DNA of 14,030 bases from Bacteroidales bacterium (GCA_023145125.1 JAGLEK010000249.1:1-14030); one strand, 5' to 3'. Positions 1 to 7,739 are shown, numbered from the stretch's first letter. Notes: a model not told the origin generated them from the letters alone. Made by a program: numbers and translations.

Positions 1-501
1 ATGGATCTGAAAAACGTTAAGCGCGGCCGTATCAAAGAATATGCAGAGAAATACGGATGTGAATATTACGAAGGGAAACGCCCATGGGGTATCAAATGTG
101 ACGTAGCCCTTCCTAGTGCAACCCAGAACGAGATTGATGAAGAAGATGCTAAAACACTGATCGCCAATGGTTGTTTCCTGGTTTCAGAAGGTGCCAACAT
201 GCCTTCCACACCAGAAGCAGTCGAAGTTTATCAGAATGCCAGGATCATGTACGGCCCGGGTAAAGCTGCCAACGCAGGTGGTGTTTCCGTTTCAGGCCTT
301 GAAATGAGCCAGAACTCACTGCGTCTTTCATGGACCAGGGAAGAAGTTGATGCAAGACTGCAGCAGATCATGAAAGATATCCATGCTACATGTGTGAAAT
401 ATGGCCCTAAAGATGGTGACTATATTGATTATGTAACAGGTGCCAACATTGGTGGATTTGTAAAAATCGCTGATTCTATGATGGCGCAAGGATACGTATA
501 A
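1..501 (+). CDS. gdhA: NADP-type glutamate dehydrogenase, C-terminal part (5' end outside window)
   Basis: The 166 visible residues are the C-terminal third of a hexameric glutamate dehydrogenase, which interconverts glutamate and 2-oxoglutarate plus ammonia in the cytoplasm. They match the end of E. coli GdhA (about 447 aa) as I recall it: CDVALPSATQNEID near residue 33, the SEGANMPSTPEA segment near 62, the KAANAGGVSVSGLEMSQNS stretch near 88, and the terminal GANIGGFVKIADSM. These segments close the Rossmann domain and return to the substrate domain. The ATG at base 1 aligns inside the family, so it is an internal methionine and the gene begins upstream of the window. The reading frame is intact to TAA at 499-501. 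The message probably runs through the heptamer array and ends at the intrinsic terminator at 599-633. The assignment is secure; the NADP preference is inferred from the family. Confidence 0.96.
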   Translation: MDLKNVKRGRIKEYAEKYGCEYYEGKRPWGIKCDVALPSATQNEIDEEDAKTLIANGCFLVSEGANMPSTPEAVEVYQNARIMYGPGKAANAGGVSVSGLEMSQNSLRLSWTREEVDARLQQIMKDIHATCVKYGPKDGDYIDYVTGANIGGFVKIADSMMAQGYV

Positions 502-599
502 GAAATCTGAAATCAGAAATCAGAAATCAGAACTCAGAACTCAGAACTCAGAGATCAGAACTCAAAATTCAGATTTCAAAGTTCAAAGTTCAAAGTTCA
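502..599. repeat. 14-unit exact heptamer tandem array between gdhA and the O-antigen ligase-like gene
   Basis: Fourteen consecutive 7-bp units fill this interval with no phase slip. In the phase starting at 502 they run GAAATCT, three GAAATCA, three GAACTCA, GAGATCA, GAACTCA, AAATTCA, GATTTCA, three AAGTTCA. Every unit but the first ends in TCA. Identical neighbouring units come in blocks, as expected from slippage or local duplication. On the minus strand each TCA reads TGA, and because 7 is not a multiple of 3 the stops fall in all three frames. The last unit (593-599) supplies the stop codon of the minus-strand gene at 597. No protein is encoded. Its function is unknown. Confidence 0.93.
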
Positions 600-1856
600 A
601 GATTCCGTTTCGACAGAGGCGGGATCTTTTTTTATGGCAAAAAAGTAGGCGTTAAAGAAAGCATAGAATACCACACCGGCTTGTGTTTCAAGCATCGATT
701 CAAATAAGAGGTTGAATCCGATCAGGATCAGAAATACCAGATACAGGTAATGCTTTTGTTCCATGCTGTATAAAGCCGGAAGGATCAAGTTCAGCAGTAA
801 AACTATCAGGCCTACGATTCCCAGGGTGATCATGGTCTGCAAATACTGGTTATGTGCATTCAGCTCAAGTTTAAAAGCGTTCACCATATCCTTTTCATTA
901 TATTTGATCAGGAGCTGGTCTTTTATATCCCCTGTACCTACACCCCAGAGAAAGTGCTCGTTGGTGATCTCGAATGAATACCACCATATCATGATCCGCT
1001 CCCCGGAACTGCTGGCAATTTCATCTGCGTTGATCCCTGCTTGCTCAAGGTCTTCACGGGTTTCCTCGAATCGCTCCGCCGAGGTCGGGAACATCATAAA
1101 AAGAAATATAAAAGAAGCCCCAAGCAAGGCCCCACTGCCAATCCCCTTCAGGAACTGCTTTTCCTTAAATATAAGATAAGCAACGTACAAGGCAAGAACA
1201 AGGGCAAGGCTCAGAATACCGGCCTTTGAGCTCAGCATGATCACAAAAAACTCAAATAAAAGAATAAGCAATCCGGCAAGTATCTGCCTGATCATACCCT
1301 GCACCCGGCCTGTATGCAAAAAGTATAGTAACACCGCTATGGCAAAGCATACGTACATGGCCAGATATGAAGGGTGTATTAAGGAAGACAGGCTACTATA
1401 ATAGAACTCCCTTAAAGATCCTGTTTCCATGTATTCGATAAATGCTAGTCCGTAGCATAATAACAACGAAAAGAATACACCAAGAACAAAGGACCATAGC
1501 ACCTTTCTTGCAACAGCAAATGTCAGAACTTCATCCCGTACCGTAGCCATGATCACCGGAAAGATGAATAGTGACATCTTCACTTCCATATCAAAAAAGC
1601 CATACTCAAAGTTTCTGGTATACAACAAGCCAAAACCATAAAGCAGGTATAAACCTGTGAAAAGCAGAGTGTTGAAGCGATGGTTTGAATTCACAAGCCT
1701 TTTAGCTTTCCCGGCAAAATCCCCTTCAAGCAACCAGGTGATCACCATAACAGCGATCACGTAAGGGATCACTTTTCTGTAAACAGGCAACAGAAAAGCA
1801 AAGGTTACCAATTCAGCCTGATACAAACGGACAATATGTTTTTCGTTGACTAACAA
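597..1856 (-). CDS. O-antigen ligase/polymerase-like membrane protein (Wzy_C family)
   Basis: A 419-residue polytopic membrane protein with roughly ten hydrophobic segments, a large hydrophilic loop at about 255-335, and a short charged tail. The loop holds the features typical of the Wzy/WaaL superfamily: SSSGERIMIWWYSFEI near 283-298, FLWGVGTGD near 302, and AHNQYLQTMITLGIVG near 334-349, where the histidine is the residue expected to be essential in O-antigen ligases. Such proteins polymerise or transfer undecaprenyl-linked glycans on the periplasmic face of the inner membrane. The sequence alone does not tell ligase from polymerase. The start is TTG at 1854-1856, two bases after the upstream glycosyltransferase stop. 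An in-frame stop lies three codons further upstream and the next Met is near residue 37, so TTG is the best start. The stop codon lies in the heptamer array. Confidence 0.85.
   Translation of the reverse strand: MLVNEKHIVRLYQAELVTFAFLLPVYRKVIPYVIAVMVITWLLEGDFAGKAKRLVNSNHRFNTLLFTGLYLLYGFGLLYTRNFEYGFFDMEVKMSLFIFPVIMATVRDEVLTFAVARKVLWSFVLGVFFSLLLCYGLAFIEYMETGSLREFYYSSLSSLIHPSYLAMYVCFAIAVLLYFLHTGRVQGMIRQILAGLLILLFEFFVIMLSSKAGILSLALVLALYVAYLIFKEKQFLKGIGSGALLGASFIFLFMMFPTSAERFEETREDLEQAGINADEIASSSGERIMIWWYSFEITNEHFLWGVGTGDIKDQLLIKYNEKDMVNAFKLELNAHNQYLQTMITLGIVGLIVLLLNLILPALYSMEQKHYLYLVFLILIGFNLLFESMLETQAGVVFYAFFNAYFFAIKKDPASVETES
599..633 (+). terminator. Intrinsic terminator of gdhA, embedded in the opposing gene
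   Basis: GATTCCG (601-607) pairs with CGGGATC (620-626) through one G-U wobble. Two further A-U pairs extend the stem to 599/628. The loop is about 12 nt and a run of seven T (627-633) follows. This is a standard Rho-independent terminator reading on the plus strand, 98 bases after the gdhA stop. The T run is on the plus side only, so it should not work in the other direction. The same bases encode the last residues (KKDPASVETES) of the gene on the minus strand. Confidence 0.8.
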
Positions 1857-1858
1857 TG

Positions 1859-3085
1859 CTATGGTTTAATTTCAGACATGACCTCAAAGAAATCTGCAGC
1901 AATCTTATCACGATTAAACTTCATTTCAATATAGGATCTTGCAGTATCACCAAGTTTTTTACACTCGTCAGGGTCATCTCGTAAAAGTACGACCTTTTCA
2001 GCGAGGTCCTCATCATTTTCAGGCTCAAATGCAAGTCCGCATTCCCCTTCCTCTATGAATAATTCTTTTGCTTCTCCCTCAACGCCAAGCAAGATGGGTT
2101 TTTTCATGGCAAGGCTTTCGAATATTTTAGAGGGGATAGCCCCTTTGAAGAGATCCAGTTTCTTAAGAGGAATGACCGATACATTCATGGAAGCAAGCAC
2201 TGCAGGCATTTCAGCTTTGCTCACTACGTCAAAATATTGAACATTTTCCAGCTTTAGCGATCGACTTAACTCTTTCAATGGCCGCTCCTGCGGCCCATTG
2301 CCCATCAGCACAAATTTTATCCCGGGATTGTTCCTCAGCCTGTCGGCTGCCCTGATAACTACCTCCAGCCCCTGTGCATGTCCCAGTATTCCACCGTAAA
2401 AGACCAAAAAATCATCGTCTTCATATCCATGATCCTTCCTCCAGGATCGCTGAGTAACATCAGGATCATAATAAGACAGGTCGGCGCCATTAGGAAGCCA
2501 GTAAACATGTTTTTGGGGAAACCTTGAAGAGATATTATCTACAATACCCTTTGTCTGCCCTGTAACCAGGATGGATCTCTTATATAAAAATCCCTCCAGT
2601 CGCTTACTGGCACCCAGCAGTGTTTTTGATTTGATGAGCCCAAGCTTTTCTGCACTTTCAGGCCAGAGATCTGACACGTTGAATACCAGTCCGGCCCTTT
2701 TGATCGCGGAAAGGAGGTATGCCGAAATCCCGAGAAACAAAGGAGGTGATTCACAAAGGATCAAATCACTCTTTCCGGTACGGAAACAGCCTGCAAAGAA
2801 AGATGTAAACACGAAAGAAAAATAATTGAGCAGGCGCTGAAATATCGACTTGCTGTTCCTTACATAGATCCACGAGCGGTAAACAGTGACGCCATCAATG
2901 TCTTCTTTTACGCGACATTTTCTCCTGTACCCATCATAAATTTTCATTTTAGGGTAATTGGGCATCGCCGTAAGCACACTCACGTCAACACCCAGATCTT
3001 TCAATCGTACGGCAAGTTCATGAAGGCGGTTCTGGGCAGCACCGGTTTCCGGAGGATAATACTGTGTAAGGATTAGCAGTTTCAA
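1859..3085 (-). CDS. Glycosyltransferase family 4, WbuB-like
   Basis: A 408-residue GT-B fold glycosyltransferase. The N-terminus has the classic glycine-rich start LLILTQYYPPETGAAQNR and TAMPNYP near 39-45; NVSDLWPESAEKLG lies near 136-149. The C-terminal domain has YGGILGHAQGLEVVI near 230, MGNGPQE near 261, and the nucleotide-sugar site IPSKIFESLAMKKPIL near 318-333. This pattern is typical of WbuB-type enzymes that add an amino sugar to an undecaprenyl-diphosphate-linked acceptor at the inner membrane, but donor and acceptor cannot be read from the sequence. The start codon is TTG (3083-3085): it puts the conserved KLLILTQYY segment at the N-terminus and no ATG fits. The gene follows the DUF4340 gene after 33 bases and precedes the O-antigen ligase-like gene by 2, so the two glycan genes are surely co-transcribed. 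Confidence 0.9.
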   Translation of the reverse strand: MKLLILTQYYPPETGAAQNRLHELAVRLKDLGVDVSVLTAMPNYPKMKIYDGYRRKCRVKEDIDGVTVYRSWIYVRNSKSIFQRLLNYFSFVFTSFFAGCFRTGKSDLILCESPPLFLGISAYLLSAIKRAGLVFNVSDLWPESAEKLGLIKSKTLLGASKRLEGFLYKRSILVTGQTKGIVDNISSRFPQKHVYWLPNGADLSYYDPDVTQRSWRKDHGYEDDDFLVFYGGILGHAQGLEVVIRAADRLRNNPGIKFVLMGNGPQERPLKELSRSLKLENVQYFDVVSKAEMPAVLASMNVSVIPLKKLDLFKGAIPSKIFESLAMKKPILLGVEGEAKELFIEEGECGLAFEPENDEDLAEKVVLLRDDPDECKKLGDTARSYIEMKFNRDKIAADFFEVMSEIKP

Positions 3086-3118
3086 AACTATATTGGGTAA
3101 CCCGCCAGGGATTAAACG

Positions 3119-4177
3119 TTATTCCGTATTCTGCAGATATGATGCTGTACGAAGAGCCTTGTCAAAGACAAAATACTGTATCAGCACAAAATCTTTTTCG
3201 TCATTCACAAAGGCATACAGGCGATCGAGGTCGAAAGGCTCCAATGCAGCCCCATCCTTGTCATAGATCTCACTGATCCCGCCTTTGCGGAATGTTCTGA
3301 CGACAAACTCATCTCCGTCTTTCTCCCTGAGGGTAATGATATGTGCCCCCGGCCCCGAAGTTAAAGAGTCGATATATTCTGCATCCAGTTTATTGTTCAA
3401 TACCGATTCAAAGCGTAAATCCTTAAACGCAGTTACGAACTGCAACATTCGCAGGGTATCATATGCGTGTGCCTGTCCATCATTAAGCGTGGTTAGGGAG
3501 AAGTCCCCATCTACAGCTGTTTCAACGATAAATGATTCACCGGGCTCTTCCAGGAATTCTATTTTAACGGAAGCAAAATCCTGTATCGGTGTTTTAAAGA
3601 TGGTATGGTCACGCCAGTCGGCTGCATCTGTAGAATAGCGGGGGAAAATAAATCCTCTCAGGTTCGGGAGGAAAACAACATAGGGCTGATCTGCACCATC
3701 CATCTTTATGTAAGTGCCCATATTATTCTGGGTGGCATCTCCTACATAATAGGTACGGGTCAGTTTTTCATGCGGAAAGAGTCTGATCACGTTAAAAAGA
3801 TTGATCCGGTATTCTTCCTGATAGATCTCAACCTTACGTGCAATGGTTGCCAATCGCCGCAACACATTGTCTCGTGCTGCAAGAGGTACAGGATAGCCTA
3901 CTGTCAGGTCTTTCATGGTACGAAGCAGCATGTTGACATTATAATTATGCGCCAGGTATTTATCGTCAAGAGTCCACTTCCCAACGGCTTCCTTCACCAG
4001 CTTAACACTCCTGCCGTTCATATCAGCCATGAAAATCATCCTGACACTGGAAGTATCTTCAATAGCAAAACCACTTTCGGCATCATCAAGGGTTGTATAT
4101 TTCCTGTTTATCACAAAAAGGACCGCGATAACAACCACAATAAGCGTAAGGATAAGCAGAAATCTGTTTTTTTTCAT
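3119..4177 (-). CDS. DUF4340 protein, partner of the GldF/GldG ABC system
   Basis: A 352-residue protein with one N-terminal membrane anchor (about residues 5-24, LLILTLIVVVIAVLFVI) and a large soluble, probably periplasmic part. The body resembles DUF4340: an early segment containing GKWTLDDKY, then RTYYVGDATQNNMGTYIKM near 140-160, and later repeats of the same beta-rich layout (FLEEPGESFIVE, ITLREKDGDEFVVRTF). DUF4340 genes commonly lie directly downstream of GldG-type genes, as here, where the ATG is 15 bases after the gldG stop. The likely role is an accessory subunit of that membrane complex; no enzymatic residues are apparent. The family call rests on remembered sequence pattern and context, not a profile search. 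Confidence 0.78.
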   Translation of the reverse strand: MKKNRFLLILTLIVVVIAVLFVINRKYTTLDDAESGFAIEDTSSVRMIFMADMNGRSVKLVKEAVGKWTLDDKYLAHNYNVNMLLRTMKDLTVGYPVPLAARDNVLRRLATIARKVEIYQEEYRINLFNVIRLFPHEKLTRTYYVGDATQNNMGTYIKMDGADQPYVVFLPNLRGFIFPRYSTDAADWRDHTIFKTPIQDFASVKIEFLEEPGESFIVETAVDGDFSLTTLNDGQAHAYDTLRMLQFVTAFKDLRFESVLNNKLDAEYIDSLTSGPGAHIITLREKDGDEFVVRTFRKGGISEIYDKDGAALEPFDLDRLYAFVNDEKDFVLIQYFVFDKALRTASYLQNTE

Positions 4178-4192
4178 TGGCTAAGAAGTAAA

Positions 4193-5932
4193 TTAAGTTG
4201 TATATCGTTTCTTCCTTATGAAGATATAAATTATTCCAAAAATAATGACCATGAGTGGAGGAATGGCAGAATTCCCCAGCCTCCATATAAACTCATTTCC
4301 TTTTAAGGCAGTTTCATTAAGTAAAGGTGTTTCTACATTCTTTTCCCTGATGGTAACAATCTCGCTGCCGGAGACAAGGTAATCTATCGCATTAAGTATT
4401 AGCCTCTTATTCCCGAATGTTTCGCCGGTATACTGGTCATAGCCCAGGGGCAGAGGATACCCCTGTGAATAATGGAATTGATTCCTGATCACATCGCCAT
4501 CAGCAATGACGATCATAGATGTTGGTTTGCCATGTTCCTTAAATGCAATTTCTTTACTCCCCGCTAATGCCCGTGACATCCTGTTCCTGTACAGTGATTT
4601 GAAACTTCCTTCAAGCAATACAGCAACAGGGATGAAATTTTCATTAAACTGCTTTTCATCGGGTTCCTCATCGAGGATGTTCAGGTTAATGTACACAGGA
4701 GCATTCAATCTTCTTGAATAAGGAGAAGTACTCATCAGGAATGTTTTTTTAATCCCCGGGATCATAATGGTATCGAGGCTGCTGACAAACTCAGTTTTAA
4801 CAGCACCAATATTGTTCACCACCGGGTGGTTTGTATCCGAAGCCACCAGCGGGAAAAAATACCAGGGAAAGAATTCAATATCCGGCTGGCCTGCAGTGGA
4901 ACCGGCGACCATTGGTATTGGCAATGCGATCAGGTCCATGATGAGGTCAGTATTCAGTCGTACACCATAGTTGAACAACATATCATCCAGAAAGATATTG
5001 TTGGTGATTCCCATGGTAGCTCCGGTATATGACAGGCTGTCCATGCTGGCAAAGACCGGATCTATAAGCCATAAGACTTTCCCGCCATGCATGATATACT
5101 GGTCGATGATGAATTTATCCTTTTCACTGAATGCCGAATCAGGACCGGCAATGATAATACTTTCGTACTTATTTTTGATAACATAATCGCCTGAATCATC
5201 AGCTACCCTCTCAGTCAGGCTGTTGACCTCTTCATTCAGGCGAACCCGCTCAACCGTATAGTTATCCTGCAAGGTGCGCATAATATCTGCTGTTTCCCGT
5301 GGGCCCAGCTCGCCATGCCCTTCAATAAATGCAATTGGAGGCTTTTCTTCATTCGTGAGCAGGCTGATTGCGTATGAAAGGTTAAATTCAATGTCATTGA
5401 TGGCACGGTCGATCCTTTTCTCCAGGGGGATGGGAAACCTTTCCGGCTGCAGAAACTGAACAGGGACCTCCTTAGCTCTATAGGTTACAATGGCACCCGG
5501 AAATATCCTGGCAAATTTCACACCTTCTTCGTTATCCTCCCGGTATTGATCAGCCACCAATCCACGTTCTTCAAGGTTTTTATGGATCGTATACCTTTCT
5601 TTGGGATCATCGCTTTGCGAAGGGTTGATGAATTTATACTGAACCTTATCGCTGATCACATGAAATTCATCAAGCATCTCCCTGGTAGCAATTTTTAATT
5701 GACGATAATCGGGGGGCAGGCTCCCGTCCAGATAGATCTGGAAGTAAACAATATCATCAAGCTCGTTGAGCATCCGGCGTGTATCATCACTCACCGAATA
5801 GATGTTGTCCTCGGTAAAATCGACACGGTAGGAAATAAATGAAACTATGATATTGACAAATACAATGATCACGATCACCAGGATTAACTGGATCCAGGCA
5901 CCTTGCTTAAGGGTTTTTTTCGCTTTATTCAT
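4193..5932 (-). CDS. gldG: GldG, gliding-motility-associated ABC transporter auxiliary subunit
   Basis: A 579-residue protein with an N-terminal membrane helix (about 15-36), a long periplasmic region, and a C-terminal helix (about 553-574) ending in the positive tail RKKRYTT. The region after the first helix, RVDFTEDNIYSVSDDTRRML, is a hallmark of GldG, followed by INPSQSDDPKERY and the FIEGHGELGPRETADIMRTL segment near 200-220. GldG works with the permease GldF and ATPase GldA; in Flavobacterium these are needed for gliding and type IX secretion-linked surface functions. The substrate is unknown. The gene starts 27 bases after the gldF stop and is followed by the DUF4340 gene. Homologues occur in non-gliding Bacteroidota, so gliding should not be assumed. 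Confidence 0.92.
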   Translation of the reverse strand: MNKAKKTLKQGAWIQLILVIVIIVFVNIIVSFISYRVDFTEDNIYSVSDDTRRMLNELDDIVYFQIYLDGSLPPDYRQLKIATREMLDEFHVISDKVQYKFINPSQSDDPKERYTIHKNLEERGLVADQYREDNEEGVKFARIFPGAIVTYRAKEVPVQFLQPERFPIPLEKRIDRAINDIEFNLSYAISLLTNEEKPPIAFIEGHGELGPRETADIMRTLQDNYTVERVRLNEEVNSLTERVADDSGDYVIKNKYESIIIAGPDSAFSEKDKFIIDQYIMHGGKVLWLIDPVFASMDSLSYTGATMGITNNIFLDDMLFNYGVRLNTDLIMDLIALPIPMVAGSTAGQPDIEFFPWYFFPLVASDTNHPVVNNIGAVKTEFVSSLDTIMIPGIKKTFLMSTSPYSRRLNAPVYINLNILDEEPDEKQFNENFIPVAVLLEGSFKSLYRNRMSRALAGSKEIAFKEHGKPTSMIVIADGDVIRNQFHYSQGYPLPLGYDQYTGETFGNKRLILNAIDYLVSGSEIVTIREKNVETPLLNETALKGNEFIWRLGNSAIPPLMVIIFGIIYIFIRKKRYTT

Positions 5933-5959
5933 TGTGTTTGTTATACTACAATATTATAA

Positions 5960-6706
5960 TTACCATTTCCTGCTGCTTAATGAGAACCTTGTCAACATCA
6001 GGAAGAATGTGATAAGGCTGAGAAAATATACAATATCCCTGAGGTCGACCACACCACGTCTGATAGATTCATAGTGCGCTTCTATTCCGAGCCCATGCAT
6101 AAACAGGGCAACATCTGTAAATATCCTTAACTTCCACAAAACACTGAACCCGATATACACGAATACAGAGATCAACGCCGCAAAGATGAATGACAATATC
6201 TGGCTGCTCGTCAGCGAGGATGCAAAGATCCCTATTGACACGAAGCATGCCCCAACCAGTAGCAGGCCGAGGTATGAAGTCCACATTGCTCCCGAATCTA
6301 TATTCCCCGGTATTTCGCCCAGCTGGTATACAGAATAATAATAAATGAGTGTTGGGATCAGGGAAAAGACAACAAGAAGCACGCCTGCAAAAAATTTCGC
6401 CAGTACTATTTGTGAGTCGCTAAGTGGTTTTGTCAGCAGGATCTCAAATGTTCCGCTTCTGGTTTCTTCTGCGAACATTTTCATGGTAATGGCCGGTATC
6501 AGGAACATAAACACATATGGGGCAACCATAAAAAGTCCGTCGAGGTTTGCCTTATTGTTTGAGATAATATCATTCCAGCCCAGGAAGATATCCACATTCA
6601 GCATCCAGAGGAAGAAACTCATCACAAGCAGGAACACCACGATTACAATATATGCAATGAGGGAACTTAAAAAACTTTCGATTTCCTTACGTAATAATGT
6701 GAACAT
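5960..6706 (-). CDS. gldF: GldF, ABC-2 type permease
   Basis: A 248-residue integral membrane protein with about six helices (near 16-36, 58-75, 103-125, 143-163, 167-190 and 224-242). The cytoplasmic loop TMKMFAEETRSGTFEILLTKPLSDSQIV at about 74-101 is the conserved ABC-2 permease coupling region, and EAHYESIRRGVVDLRDIVYF near 209-228 is typical of GldF-like members. It would be the transmembrane partner of GldG and of an ATPase (GldA) that is not in this window. ATG at 6704-6706 is preceded by a purine-rich stretch (AAGAAAG). It is the first gene of the probable five-gene minus-strand operon ending at 597, and a promoter-like box lies at 6739-6746. Confidence 0.92.
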   Translation of the reverse strand: MFTLLRKEIESFLSSLIAYIVIVVFLLVMSFFLWMLNVDIFLGWNDIISNNKANLDGLFMVAPYVFMFLIPAITMKMFAEETRSGTFEILLTKPLSDSQIVLAKFFAGVLLVVFSLIPTLIYYYSVYQLGEIPGNIDSGAMWTSYLGLLLVGACFVSIGIFASSLTSSQILSFIFAALISVFVYIGFSVLWKLRIFTDVALFMHGLGIEAHYESIRRGVVDLRDIVYFLSLITFFLMLTRFSLSSRKW

Positions 6707-6738
6707 CTTTCTTGATCTGTGAAGCTAAAAGCAAGGTG

Positions 6739-6746
6739 CTAAATTA
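6739..6746 (-). promoter_or_regulatory. Possible -7 box for gldF operon
   Basis: On the minus strand this reads TAATTTAG, one mismatch from the Bacteroidota TAnnTTTG element. It lies 32 bases before the gldF ATG, giving a leader of about 27 nt. A TTTC at 6765-6768 is a weak -33 candidate with an 18-base spacer. It is supported only by pattern and position. Confidence 0.4.
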
Positions 6747-6786
6747 ATGATTTTAATGGAAACGGAAAGAGGAAGAATATAGTATA

Positions 6787-6960
6787 GATTGTCGATTGTC
6801 GATTTTCGGTTTTCGATTGTCGATAGGATTTTAGATTGCCGATAGGATTTTAGATTTTAGATTTGGGATTTATTTTCGATTTATATCTGCAATACTTCGA
6901 ACATCATAAATCTACAATCCCAAATCCTATCTAATATCACCCAATCGACAATCGACAATC
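6787..6960. repeat. GATT-type heptamer arrays arranged as a large inverted repeat
   Basis: The spacer between gldF and the SAM hydrolase gene holds degenerate 7-bp units. Reading plus from 6787: GATTGTC, GATTGTC, GATTTTC, GGTTTTC, GATTGTC, then GATAG / GATTTTA / GATTGCC / GATAG / GATTTTA / GATTTTA / GATTTGG. Reading minus from 6960: GATTGTC, GATTGTC, GATTGGGT, GATATTA, GATAG, GATTTGG, GATTGTA, GATTTAT, GATGTTC. The outer 18 bp (6787-6804 and 6943-6960) are perfect inverted copies. Inner perfect arms are 6860-6870 with 6916-6926, and GATAGGATTT (6822-6831, 6841-6850) with 6922-6931. A transcript could fold into a long hairpin just after the SAM hydrolase stop; no T run follows it. No ORF of note is present. 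Confidence 0.9.
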
Positions 6961-6962
6961 GC

Positions 6963-7739
6963 CTAATCATAAAACTCTATCCTGACCGGATCATCCGGAT
7001 TCAGGCCCAGCAGGTTGCCTGCCTTGCCGTTATTCATGGCGATCTCAAGATGCCCGTTACAGCCAAAGAGTGCCAGTATCTCTCCTACGTGCACATCCGA
7101 ATATGAATCATGGATGCGATTGATCTCCTCACCCCTGAAACTGATAGTAAACTTCCGGTTCCTGCCAACCTCCTTAAACTTTTCCTGCCGGATGTTGGTA
7201 ATCACATTTTTATAATTATCGACATAGATCACGATGCCTTTAATAACATTATTATCCACCACCGGGGCAAACAGCATCTTTTCGTTCAGGGCCTCGCGCG
7301 GGTGGCCAAGGCTTGAAATATCTTCACCTTTGGCAAGCATGGCTGCTGCTTTTACAAACCGGTCGCGCGACGAAAAGGTAAAAAAGGTCGAATCCTGCAC
7401 CAGATCGATTTCAACTATTTTTTCAGGCGGCTCGTCGAAAATCAATGAAAAGATCCCTGTATCAGCGCCAATAAAAAATTGTTCCCCGGCAAGCACGACG
7501 GTATGAGGGCTCATTTCCGACTCCTCGGTGCTCACCCCGATAATATGGATGGTACCCGGGGGGAAATCACGGTAGCAGTTCTTAAGTATGAATGCCGCCT
7601 GAGTCAGGTTATGTGGCGGAATGTGGTGGGAGATGTCGATGATCCGGGCCTCAGGCATCTGCTTCAGGATAGCTCCCTTTACCGAAGCAAGGTAGTGGTC
7701 TTTGGTTCCCCAATCGCTGGTTAATGTAATTACTGGCAT
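6963..7739 (-). CDS. SAM hydroxide adenosyltransferase (SAM hydrolase, DUF62 family)
   Basis: A 258-residue protein of the SAM-dependent chlorinase/fluorinase-like (DUF62) superfamily. Characterised non-halogenating members hydrolyse S-adenosylmethionine to adenosine and methionine. Visible family features are LTSDWGTKDHYLASVKGAI (5-23), IIDISHHIPPHNLTQAAF (33-50), FIGADTGIFSL near 89-99, SRDRFVKAAAML near 124-135, and IYVDNYKNVITNI near 172-184. The frame is open upstream to an ATG at 7775, but ATG 7737-7739 puts the conserved beta strand MPVITLTSDWG at the N-terminus, and the extension would cover the promoter region shared with phoH. The physiological role of this enzyme in bacteria is poorly understood. 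It is divergent from phoH and has a promoter-like box at 7773-7780. Its stop is 2 bases from the repeat array. Confidence 0.9.
   Translation of the reverse strand: MPVITLTSDWGTKDHYLASVKGAILKQMPEARIIDISHHIPPHNLTQAAFILKNCYRDFPPGTIHIIGVSTEESEMSPHTVVLAGEQFFIGADTGIFSLIFDEPPEKIVEIDLVQDSTFFTFSSRDRFVKAAAMLAKGEDISSLGHPREALNEKMLFAPVVDNNVIKGIVIYVDNYKNVITNIRQEKFKEVGRNRKFTISFRGEEINRIHDSYSDVHVGEILALFGCNGHLEIAMNNGKAGNLLGLNPDDPVRIEFYD

Noticed and set aside
502..599. CRISPR array
   Set aside because: The units are 7 bp with no spacers and there are no cas genes nearby.
3605..4306. A 233-codon plus-strand reading frame opposite the DUF4340 and gldG genes
   Set aside because: It lies wholly antisense to well-supported genes, has no recognisable domain or coherent composition, and no start context; it is a shadow frame.
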